Shown here: piece after piece, positions 23,371 to 32,077 of the stretch
How the letters are laid out: each line of letters opens with the position of its first letter
Numbering within the stretch: position 1 is the first letter of the stretch
NCBI GenBank assembly: GCA_003118195.1
Contig: BEXV01000026.1
Location: forward strand, 453,291-486,782
Source: Hemicentrotus pulcherrimus
Lineage: Eukaryota; Echinodermata; Echinoidea; Camarodonta; Strongylocentrotidae
Direction: 5' to 3'
DNA length: 33,492 nucleotides
Position numbers and translations under genes: made by a program
The notes under the pieces: generated by a model
What the model saw: the letters and a program-made list of their open reading frames with translations, nothing else
Database searches by the model: none
What the model was told of the DNA's origin: nothing

Positions 23371-23519
23371 CGTCTTGAATCTTGATTTCCCAGAGCCATT
23401 TCCAGGGAGATTTGGCAGATGTAACCTTGAACCAAAGCTTGCTTTTACTTCATTGATACCTATGAAGCGTAAAAGCCAGCTGCTCTTTGGATTGACATTA
23501 ATGTTCAAGCATAAGTCGT
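23371..23519 (-). CDS. Candidate internal exon, product unknown
   Basis: A 149-base minus-strand segment has unusually good splice signals: acceptor CCTTTTTTGCTCTCAACAG before 23519 and donor GACG then GTGAGTT after 23371. It is open in the frame that starts with a split codon (phase 1) and ends in phase 0. The reading includes LNINVNPKSSWLLRFIGINE and LHLPNLPGNGSGKS, which I do not recognise. It lies 1.15 kb upstream of the GDFN exon on the same strand but cannot join it directly, because that exon needs a phase-1 partner. It could belong to the same gene with a missed exon between, be an alternative exon, or belong to another transcript. It does not resemble the EEP N-terminus. Confidence 0.35.
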
Positions 23520-24407
23520 CTGTTGAGAGCAAAAAAGGCGTTGGCTTTGTCTTAAAGGATAATAGCTAACGCCCTTCTGGCTTTCAGCGCACAGACCTTC
23601 CTCTTATATCCCGTTTTTGATTTGTTCGGCTTCTCACCATTTGTCATCAATAAAATATGGATACCACTTTAGGGGAAAGGTGATGAACTCCTCCTGACCT
23701 CATTGACAAATGGATTCCCTGCCTCATCCCCCACGTACTTATCTAATACGCATCTGTCTCTAACCCCACATCCTTCAAAATGCTATTCACCTGAATCAAG
23801 GGTCATATTCAGGGTTTCTGGCATCAGTCTGCAAGGTACCCTGGGAAGTCTTCCCTTCGATCTTCTTCATACCTGCCCACGTATCTTCTACCTGGTTTTT
23901 CTTTTCTTTGTTTTTTTTGTCTTTCAAGTTAGACTGATTTTGCAAGTTTGGTGGTTAGTATGAAATTGATGGAAAATGCAATACACACTCTTTTACCACA
24001 AAATGCTGATTTTTTTTCAAGATGTGTTTAATAAAAAATAACGTTTTAGATTTGGTTTCAATGACAAGTTCCAAAAAAGATGAAGCTTGCCAAATCGATC
24101 AATTGAAAAAAATGATTTGTTGACCACTTGACAAAATAACGTTTAAAATGAGAGAAACATCATATACAGCCCCTTGAGAAACTAGGCCTAATAATATCAA
24201 ATATAAATTTTCACTAATAAAAGCACTTAAGGCTACTTCAACAATGGTAGATACACGGAAAGGCCAATGGTGCCACGCCCCTCTCCTTAATATCTCTCAT
24301 GGAAAGAAAAGAAAAGGCTCCTCACAGGGGAAATTCCCCTTTCCTTGACATTATCTTTATCTTTTTACTCAAAGCCACTACTGGTTATCAATACCCTCCT
24401 TCCCCCT
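23520..24407. other. No gene seen
   Basis: Mixed AT-rich sequence with a GC-richer patch at 23700-23890. A 38-base minus-strand segment there (23828-23791) has splice-like ends and the right end phase to join the GDFN exon, but it is too short to trust. Confidence 0.45.
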
Positions 24408-24510
24408 TTTCTTTCTCTCTGTCTCCCCCCCCTTTCTCTCNTTTCTTTCTCTCTGTCTCCCCCCCCCCCTCTCTCCCTCTCTCTCTATCTCTGCCTCTCT
24501 CTCTGTCTTG
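24408..24510 (+). repeat. CT/C-rich tract with duplicated copy around a single N
   Basis: The word TTTCTTTCTCTCTGTCTCCC begins at 24408 and again at 24442, 34 bases later, with a single N at 24441 just before the second copy. Both copies run into oligo-C. Further CT units extend to about 24510. This may be true repeat structure or an unmerged assembly overlap. Confidence 0.8.
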
Positions 24511-24930
24511 ATTTAAATTCATCCCACATATTAATATTAATCATTGTCAGCTTTTACAAAGCAAATAGACCATTAAGAAACCATAATCTAGTGCAAGACA
24601 GCATGATTCGTCACACTGCTGTGATCATTCAGAGGGCAGCAGTTTTCTAGGGCATGGTTTTGATGAAAAAAAGCCACATTTTAATACGTTATGCATATTC
24701 TTTTACTGTGCATCATACCTTATAGAGTGTACCGGTAGTTTAACCTTTAAAAATTGATGACTCATTATTCAATGCATAATAATATTTGAGAGAAGGAACT
24801 TACATTATGATGATATGAGAATATATGCAGTACAGCAAGGAAGAGAGAGTCAGAAACAAGTAATGACCAAAATTCATTAATGATTCTCTCCATTTTGTGC
24901 CTCTAATCCCGCCTTTATTCTCTAAACCTG

Positions 24931-24953
24931 ACTCTCTCACTCCCTCTCACACA

Positions 24954-25027
<74 letters not shown>

Positions 25028-25028
25028 T
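24931..25028 (+). repeat. (CT)n and (CA)n compound microsatellite
   Basis: CT-rich units, a CA run at about 24970-24992, and a pure CT run at about 24992-25019. The 160-codon + frame (24897-25379) starts inside it. About half of that frame is repeat translation and the rest lacks a recognisable motif. Confidence 0.9.
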
Positions 25029-25939
25029 TATTTAACCCTCTCCTTTCTTTGCCCCTCTCTATGCTTCTCTGACTCACTCACTGACTTACGTCCTGCCACC
25101 TTATTGATCCCACATAGAATGGTATATCCTAGAATACGAATTACTAAAGGTGACTTCACATCTCATGAAGATCGTATTGAACTTCATAACAAACAGATCA
25201 TGAGCTACATGTATCTCATCGTTTACCTTGAAGCACTTCTTGGGACGAACAGTCAAATAACCTTTCCTCTGAGCAAGGCTTTAATTTTGTTAAGAACTAT
25301 GAGCTATTTCTACTTAAAGGCAACGTTTAACAATGTTAAATCTGAGATGCATGGACCTACGTGTTATCAGTGTCTGTGAAAAAAATTGCGCTTCAAAATG
25401 GTCATGAAGTGCCTCAAAATAGTACAAATCTTTGAGTGACCGGTTTTACCATACTCATTTTTTCCCAATAGACTGTAGTGTTATAAAACACGTTAGGAAA
25501 ACAACAAATGAAATTTGATTTCCAATCATAAATATCTTGATAATCACACAGGCGATCGGCTTGTAAAAGTCATGGGATTCCTGACTGATCTAAAGGTTTA
25601 TAATTATGATGGCAGCATGACCTAAATCCAGGATTTTGTTTCAGAATCTGAGTCAATGTTACTGAGTCACTTAAACACAACTCTCCTTTCATTTTAAGGG
25701 TACATTTCTGGTGATAGATCTTCTACAGTTCAATGGGATTGGAATCTTGATCACCGTACATTTAGTTTCATGCTGCGTTTAATAATGACAACCCAATTAC
25801 AAGAGCAACAAGTTCAGGTCAGATTTGCCATGCTGATGCACCATGTCCCGGTGGCTTATACCAGGATATCAACTGCCTATTGACTCATTTAACCTCTTAC
25901 CACCCAGCCGATGTACCAGTAGACCACCAAAAGATGGCC
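25029..25939. other. No gene seen
   Basis: AT-rich unique sequence. A minus-strand donor-like site at about 25090 (GGCAGGAC then GTAAGTCAG) has no convincing upstream exon. Confidence 0.5.
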
Positions 25940-26220
25940 TCGGGTATAAAAATGGGTTGGGTATCAATCGGGAGAGCAGTGAAGCTCTTAAGTATCAAAC
26001 ATGGAAATGAAAGATCACCGAGACGTCGCCAGCCATAGCCCGTCTGCACATGCTACACTTTCGATTCCGTGGCCAATCACAGCCCTGATTGGTTGTGAAG
26101 GGTTGTCACAATATAGGTCTGGAGGAGGTGAAAAAGAAATTCCAGTGTTGCGTCTTGGATTACTAGCTGCCCCTTACCCAGCGTTCCCAGCGGGAGTGCT
26201 GATTGCGCTGTGAGAGAACA
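25940..26220. promoter_or_regulatory. Promoter-like GC-richer island
   Basis: Within AT-rich DNA this block has raised GC content and several promoter words. There is a TATAAAAA at 25945-25952 on the + strand, a GACGTC at about 26023 and a perfect inverted pair of CCAAT boxes (CCAATCA at 26073-26079, TGATTGG at 26086-26092, 6-base spacer). An ATG in good context (AACATGG) lies at 26001, 56 bases after the TATA start, and opens a 70-codon frame on the + strand. The minus strand is also open here and shows two good acceptor-like sites. Inverted CCAAT pairs are bound by NF-Y in animals (established). Activity here is inference, and which strand would be transcribed is unclear. Confidence 0.25.
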
Positions 26221-26791
26221 CATGCAATTGGATGCTCCCTTAAGGTAATGGTCAATTAAGCTAGATTGAAAGTGAGCACAAGTATCTTCTTCTTATTGTT
26301 GGAATTTGGATTTGTCCTTAGTTTGCATGCAGATGAATTTTGTACATTCGCATAAAGGTGCCACTGAAAAGAATGATTTGATAGTTTATCCTGGTGGTTA
26401 ATTTGAGATAGAGATAATACTTTTTACTTATAAAATTCATTCAAATGAGGACATTTTGTATATTTTTGTTACAATTTAGAGGGTTTCTGTAATCAAACTA
26501 GGAGTGCAGGGATACTTCAATTAGAATAGTTGTGATAGGTACAGATGTACACGCACATGGGTATCTGCCTGACCTAGCAGTGTATGTAGCATGTACACAG
26601 TGCATTGCGTCACAGTTTGGTGATATTATACGTGTAGGGCCGTGCTCTGAGCCTTGCCCTAGTGTCGTGCTTCACCTGAGTTTTCTTGGGGAAAAGTAAG
26701 TTGTTTTTCTTGATTTTAGGAATTAAAGAAAACATTGATATGTAAGCTTTAAGCTAAAACCCAAGGTCTTAAAATACATTTCTTTGATATA
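26221..26791. other. No gene seen
   Basis: AT-rich unique sequence up to the TTAA-flanked element. Confidence 0.55.
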
Positions 26792-27062
26792 TTAAAGGGA
26801 TGGCCTGCTGGAAATCCATGCGTGTTGAATGTCATTCGCTTGTCCTATATTGCACACAAATGCGGAGCAATCATTTTGAAGCAGCAAAAAATTAGCGTTG
26901 AGGGTGGGGTGGGTTGCTTTCATGTTCGTTATTCTTCGTGTGAATGCAAGCTGCATAGAGAATTGTGTCAGTTTTACCGATTATATAAGGAGAATCTCGA
27001 TTACTGCTCGAGCCGGGCCAAGCTCGAAACCACCACGATCAGCGACTTTCCGATCCCTTTAA
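26792..27062. mobile_element. 271-bp non-autonomous element with TTAA flanks (piggyBac-type MITE candidate)
   Basis: The left end reads TTAA AGGGATGG (from 26792) and the right end ATCCCT TTAA (to 27062). The outer ten bases, TTAAAGGGAT, are thus a perfect inverted repeat, with partial similarity beyond. TTAA at both junctions fits the target-site duplication of piggyBac-superfamily transposons (family knowledge). The interior is GC-richer than its surroundings and has no transposase. An 84-codon + frame (26822-27076) starts inside and runs through the right end; I take it as non-functional. The short inverted repeat makes the call tentative. Confidence 0.45.
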
Positions 27063-29103
27063 AACATCATGAATAGTGATATTAAAAGTTGTGCTTTTTG
27101 TATTGGAATAACTCCCAATTAGACAAAGTGTGACATACTTATATGTTAAAAGTTGAAAAATAGAGGTACATTTCATATTTGGTCATTTATATGAATACTA
27201 CACTAGACAGAATGTGTGTCTAAGGATAAATTGTGGTGAAGGTAAAGATTGTTTTGATTTTGGATGAATAAATGGTGTATATTTAGAGTGCAAAATTTGG
27301 CACCACTGCAATTTGTGTGATGATTTTGCCTGATGTAAACATTGGATTAAAGATCGCGGCGCCCATAAAACTTTATAGTTTGTGGGACTTTGATGGGTAA
27401 ATGCTATTTACATATTGTAAGAATGTTTTTATGATTTGTTGAAATAGGTATTAGTAGTGAGGTGCACTGTCAGACACTTCTGGTCAGTCAAACGGTTGGT
27501 CAGTGTGAGGTCAGCAGACTATTCATATCCGGTCAAGTTTTGTGATATGGGGAACTAGAGGGTGTGTTTCTAGCTGTACAGTTGCCGTAGCTGCAGAGTG
27601 ATTAATAGCTGAGACACTGGGTACGGATTAGAGTACAAATCATACCAGTGACCTCTGGAACCGAATGGTTCCTGTATCAACCTATGGAGAAGACGAGAAT
27701 GCAGTACTCAACGGGTTAATTCCATCAATTGTTTCATTGATGGTGTGTATCTAAATTTATAGTCTTCATGAATCTGCTTTAAATATCCTTACATTATATA
27801 ATAAATTGTGGTATGAAAAAAACAAAAGATGATTATTATCACATGCATGTACTTTGAAGATATTAATATCACAGATAATATAATCTCACCTGAAAACTAA
27901 AGCGTCAAATTGGGTTTATCTCTTATGGCAGGAAGGACAATATACTTAAAGGGGGTTGAAAAACTTTATTTTGTTTGTGACTGATTTGTTACTGTTTAGT
28001 TATCTTGCCTATTTGTTAGATATCAATGAAAAATGTGCAAAATGACTGCTTAAAAATATATCTTACTTGAGTCTGTATGTACTTGTATTTTTATACATCA
28101 ATTTGCTGAGTGATTTGACCTGAACAAGGCAACAACTGGAACTTTTATGTGCTTCATTAGCATTGTAACACGGATAAGTTTTAAAAATCCATATTGCGAC
28201 ATAATTCCATGATTGGAATTACTGTAAGTGGGGCTAGTAAATTAGTGTGGAGGGTATGTGGCTGTACTGTAATGGGAAATATACAATCACTTTGAGAGCA
28301 ATTCAAAATACCTTCCCAACTGTAGCTATAAATGTTTATGGAGTGTCCTCTCATTACTACAGTATCCCTATCAAATAATCATGAATTGATGGAGGTTTAT
28401 TGATTAATCTAGGAATGGGCCTTATGATTAATTTTGTGTGCAAAAATACAGGAAATTATCAATTTCTCAAAAAAATCAATATCTAACAATCCACAATCTC
28501 TCATGTCAATGTTATTTTCCTATCCTATTTCAGTGGTATTTACTCCAAAACAACTAACATTTACCCCCCCCCCCCAAACAAAAACAAAAAAGCATAACAA
28601 ATATTTTACAAAAGCAACAGATCATCTTCCCTCATTTTGCACTAACAGATTTACACAGAATTACACATAAAAAAAAGAATGACCATAGGTTCACTACCAT
28701 ACAAAAAAAAAAATCTCTTTATGCAATTTTCATACAAACAAGCATCAGAGCTAAATATAACTTGTAATAAAGCCAGAGATGAGCCAAGAAAATATGTTCC
28801 TCCCCGTGTTTGGAGATAAGTTCTATGCCATGTCCTGTCTTGGATGATAAATGGTTGTGGGAGTCCCATCACAAATCTTTTCATCAGCAGCAAAAGCCTT
28901 TCTTCCTCTGCCCCGCTAAGATTTGGATGGCTTACAGGTTGTTGTGTTATTTTGCGTGAGACTCTCAAGCGGAAGGCTTCATTTCTTCCTGCTTCTTAAT
29001 CTGCTTAATCTTTGGATGTCGTCCGATCTTAAATCAACATGTAAGTATATATATAATACTTTCATTGTCACAACTGATGAAAAACTCGAGCATAACCATA
29101 GTG

Positions 29104-29107
<4 letters not shown>
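27063..29107. other. No gene seen; two small hairpins and a C12 run
   Basis: AT-rich sequence. Perfect inverted repeats occur at 27657-27672 (GGAACC, 4-base loop) and 27722-27743 (CCATCAAT, 6-base loop). A 12-base C run is at 28564-28575. A 105-codon minus-strand frame (28651-28968) has a donor-like CCT then GTAAGCC inside it but no recognisable motif. Confidence 0.5.

Positions 29108-29155
<48 letters not shown>
29108..29155 (+). repeat. (CT)n microsatellite
   Basis: About 24 CT units, the longest pure CT run in the window. Opposing frames of 62-96 codons over it are repeat translations. Confidence 0.95.
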
Positions 29156-29158
<3 letters not shown>

Positions 29159-30250
29159 CACACACAATCATAGACACACAACTGAATTTTGGCTCCATAT
29201 GGAAGTCAACTGAATCATGAATATCCAAGGACACACAACATTAATTAATTCCTGACAATTTTAGGTACTGCAGTATATCTGAATGTTTATGTTGAAACAA
29301 ATCTGGTTACTTCACTTCCCAAAAAATTCTTTTTCAATATAAATAAGGAGCAGATGAAACTTCAAAGGGTATGATTTTTTCTCTTCATGAGTCTTCATAT
29401 AATCTCTGAACATCATTAATGAGTAATTGTGTGTACAACCAAAGTTCATGTAATTTATTGATTAAATTTGACTAAAATATGCTTTGACATTATTTCAATT
29501 TGTATCAAAATGGGGCCAGTAAATTTTCTTCCCCAAAACGTTGGTACATTATTTAGATTTATGTACCCCAAATATGTGAATGAATCTTTTGTTTACGCCT
29601 GACATGTTAAAGGAATTAAAGGTATGTTTCACCCAACACGAGCCTTGAACATAACATGAAAATAATCAGAATCGGTTCTTGTACGGGACAAAAATGAAGC
29701 TTTCCCTGCTCAGGAGTGATTCATGTGACATATAGTAAGACATATAGCTAAAATATGAGAGATGAGTGGGAAAGGATAAAACAAATATTTACTTGGGCTT
29801 GTTACTCAGACCGAGAATGATTAAAGTGACAATCATTACGGATGTGCTCCATCAAAATTTCAAGGCTCCAGTATTTGAGATATTATGTCTTGCAGATGAC
29901 AATGTCCCTTTACTATAGAGCCTAGAATGTCATAGATACAGTTCCACATAAAACACTGTTGAAAAACAAGTGATTGCTTGATTACAATTTGTGAAATCGG
30001 TTGTTATACCCCCAAAAATGTTTAAAAAGCAAGAAAGGGTAGATTTAAAAAAATCGAAAAAAAATCAGGGTTCTTCAGAGTCTCATCTTGTATGTACTAT
30101 TTGTTTACCAAGCTCTCACAAAAGAAGCCATACGTCAGCTCTGTGGCCTATAGATTGTAGAATAAATTTCTTTCTTCACAAGATTCTAGCATCCATCTAG
30201 CTTAAGTTTTGCATAAGCAATATCCTGGGATATTTTGTGGGCTTAAGAAT
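29156..30250. other. No gene seen
   Basis: AT-rich unique sequence with no supported coding frame. A TTAAAGGTATG word at about 29618 resembles an element end, but no inverted partner was found nearby. Confidence 0.5.
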
Positions 30251-30330
30251 AATCGAGCAATGCCAGGAGCGTCACGAAGTGGCAGACATGTGCGCTATAT
30301 AAGAAGACATTATTACTATCATTATTATTT
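30251..30330 (+). mobile_element. 3' end of a dispersed retroelement with ATT-rich tail
   Basis: GTGCGCTATATAAG (from 30290) is followed by CATTATTACTATCATTATTATT to 30330. I recall GCGCTATATAA directly before an ATT trinucleotide tail as a recurrent 3' end of dispersed repeats in marine invertebrate genomes, probably SINE or LINE tails. The tail polarity places the element on the + strand. Only the end is recognisable and the 5' boundary is not defined. Confidence 0.45.
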
Positions 30331-30398
30331 AGAACCTGACTTGATTTGTGTTTCATAATTTTATTATAATAAAATAAGATTAAACACACACAGTTAAG

Positions 30399-30695
30399 TT
30401 AAAACAGAATTTTTAAACCAAATCCATTTTCTGATCTTCTGAAGCTTACAGTATCCCATGCTTGTGAAGCATGGAAATATCGTTCTTTGAGAGTCACAAA
30501 AACTTTCTTGTTTTCCCCTGAATCTCCATTTATGAACACTCTCAGTGACGCCTCACTTTCTTCACAATTTTGATATATAAAGTCGTCACACTCTTGAATC
30601 CACCTCAGTCCACTGAACTTAAATCGAAAGTCCAATTCCAATATATCAGGGAGAGATTTTAAATTTAAGAATTCTTGGAACGCATTCCCATAGGA
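30399..30695 (-). other. Protein-like open frame, possible gene fragment
   Basis: The minus strand is open for 98 codons from just after a stop at 30698-30696 to TAA at 30401-30399. The reading is balanced and protein-like, not the Phe/Leu/Ser bias of the surrounding DNA. It begins with FLNLKSLPDILELDFRF, continues with ECDDFIYQNCEESEASL and VFINGDSGENKKVFVTLKER and ends near SQAWDTVSF. A donor-like ACT then GTAAGC occurs near its end, which would make an exon ending in ...AWDT. The first part has a vague leucine-rich-repeat look, but I do not recognise a family. No clear acceptor was found. It may be an exon, a transposon-derived piece or a pseudogene. Confidence 0.3.
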
Positions 30696-30701
30696 TCAAA
30701 G

Positions 30702-31677
30702 TCATTTTTTACATTTTATTATGGCTATGCATAAATGCGTGGGCAGGAACTCACAAAGTATTTTCCTTATGCCTCTACAGAGGTCATATAGAAGTTAACA
30801 CCTTCCCCCCTCATAAAAAAATACATAAAAGCTGTTAGCATGTAATACTCCCAAAGTGATAATGTGAGGTAAAAAGACTTGACTTGAGACTTGAGAGACA
30901 TTCATGAATCTCCAATTTAGAAATTAAACATTTAGACAGACTAACAAATGCATCCCCACTCGTAATGTTTAAGGCAGAAAGTATGCATTGTAAAAAGAAG
31001 TATGTCAGTTACGATCTGTACAATAAAACCCTTCAGTATAAATATAGGAAAGTACATCCTCTCTTAGTTTATGGTATTAATACTCTTTTGAAGGTCATTT
31101 GAAGGTTGCAGAGGAAGCTAGGTCAAATTCCTCTTCTCAGGACATGGGGAAAAGTTTCTCCTCTGCTGTTATTTGAAATTTTCACATTTAAAAATACAAG
31201 AGCACTGCCTGATGATAATGTGTACATGGAATAACTACCTTATACAGACAACTCATACAAAGACACACTTATCAAATGAATTTTCTAAGAAATGGTACAA
31301 TTTGCAGAAATGATTTCCGCTCCAAACTGAAAGGAAAGAAAAGAACAGGGCGACTACACAAAAGGCCATATGGACTTTGTCAACCATTAGACAAGATGGG
31401 TTCTGACGTCTCAGATCACAAGTGATAATTCCTCACCGTATATCAGAGTAATTCTTCACGTATATATTTAGACAAAGGGGATAAACGCCGAGCCAGTCTG
31501 GTCGAATCTGCAAGCAAAGCTTGACAAATTCAACGCCGGTATTTCTGTCTTTTAAAGCCCAATAAGTGCCTGACATTTGGAGGCAAGTAGCCCACAAGCT
31601 GCCGTTAACGAGGATCATAAATTACAGAGTGGTTTTGATGTCGAGAATAAAGGTATGATGCAGTAAAAGACGTCCAT
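30702..31677. other. No gene seen
   Basis: AT-rich, with a GC-richer patch at 31480-31620 whose 61-codon minus-strand frame (31433-31618) has no recognised motif. Confidence 0.5.
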
Positions 31678-32077
31678 AGGCCTGTCTTCATCAGCTCAAG
31701 TTTGCCAAATGAACCGCTATTTTCAGACTTGGGATGTTATCCCGAAGCTCAAAATTGCGTTTCAACCAGACCGATACACTCATCACAAACTAGTTCGGAT
31801 GGGCGCAAATTAGCCCACTATTTCCCAAATGGTGGGATATTTTGGAAACAAGACCAAGACTTCTTTGGATATTATCTTGACCAAATATTTTGCTAATTGC
31901 AACTGCAGGCTGATGGGAAGGCAAATTAACTAGTTAATTTTGCGATCAGGATAGTTAAAATAGCAGGTTATTTTGCAACTGCGGGCTGATGAAGACACAA
32001 ATTAACTGGTTAATTTGAGATCAGGATAGTTAAAATAGCAGGTAATTTGGCAAACTCAAGCTGATGAAAACAGGCCT
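31678..32077. mobile_element. 400-bp MITE with 33-bp terminal inverted repeats and tandemly repeated right end
   Basis: The left end (31678-31710) and the inverted right end (32077-32045) match at 30 of 33 positions. Both begin AGGCCTGT and end AGTTTGCCAAAT, sharing TTCATCAGCT in between. The trinucleotide CAT lies directly outside both ends, a possible 3-bp target-site duplication. The right side contains a 75-76-bp unit: copies start near 31897 and 31973, and the terminal repeat itself acts as a third, with GCTGATG at 31909, 31985 and 32060. Each unit holds a small AT palindrome (TTAACTAGTTAA in the first) and GATCAGGATAGTTAAAATAGC. No transposase is encoded, so it would depend on a relative elsewhere. 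A 3-bp duplication fits PIF/Harbinger- or CACTA-like families, but the class is not established. Confidence 0.75.

Noticed and set aside
23791..23828. 38-base minus-strand segment with splice-like ends that could join the GDFN exon in frame
   Set aside because: Phase fits, but the segment is very short, its acceptor pyrimidine tract is poor, and joining it would skip the better-supported exon at 23519-23371.
24897..25379. 160-codon + frame
   Set aside because: Its first half is translation of CT and CA repeats. The remainder has no motif and no splice support.
28651..28968. 105-codon minus-strand frame with an internal donor-like site
   Set aside because: No recognisable domain, no good acceptor, and a C-terminal half of Phe/Leu/Tyr-rich composition typical of AT-rich non-coding DNA.
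29608..29640. TTAAAGGTATGTTTCACCC as a possible element end
   Set aside because: No inverted partner within about 700 bases on either side.
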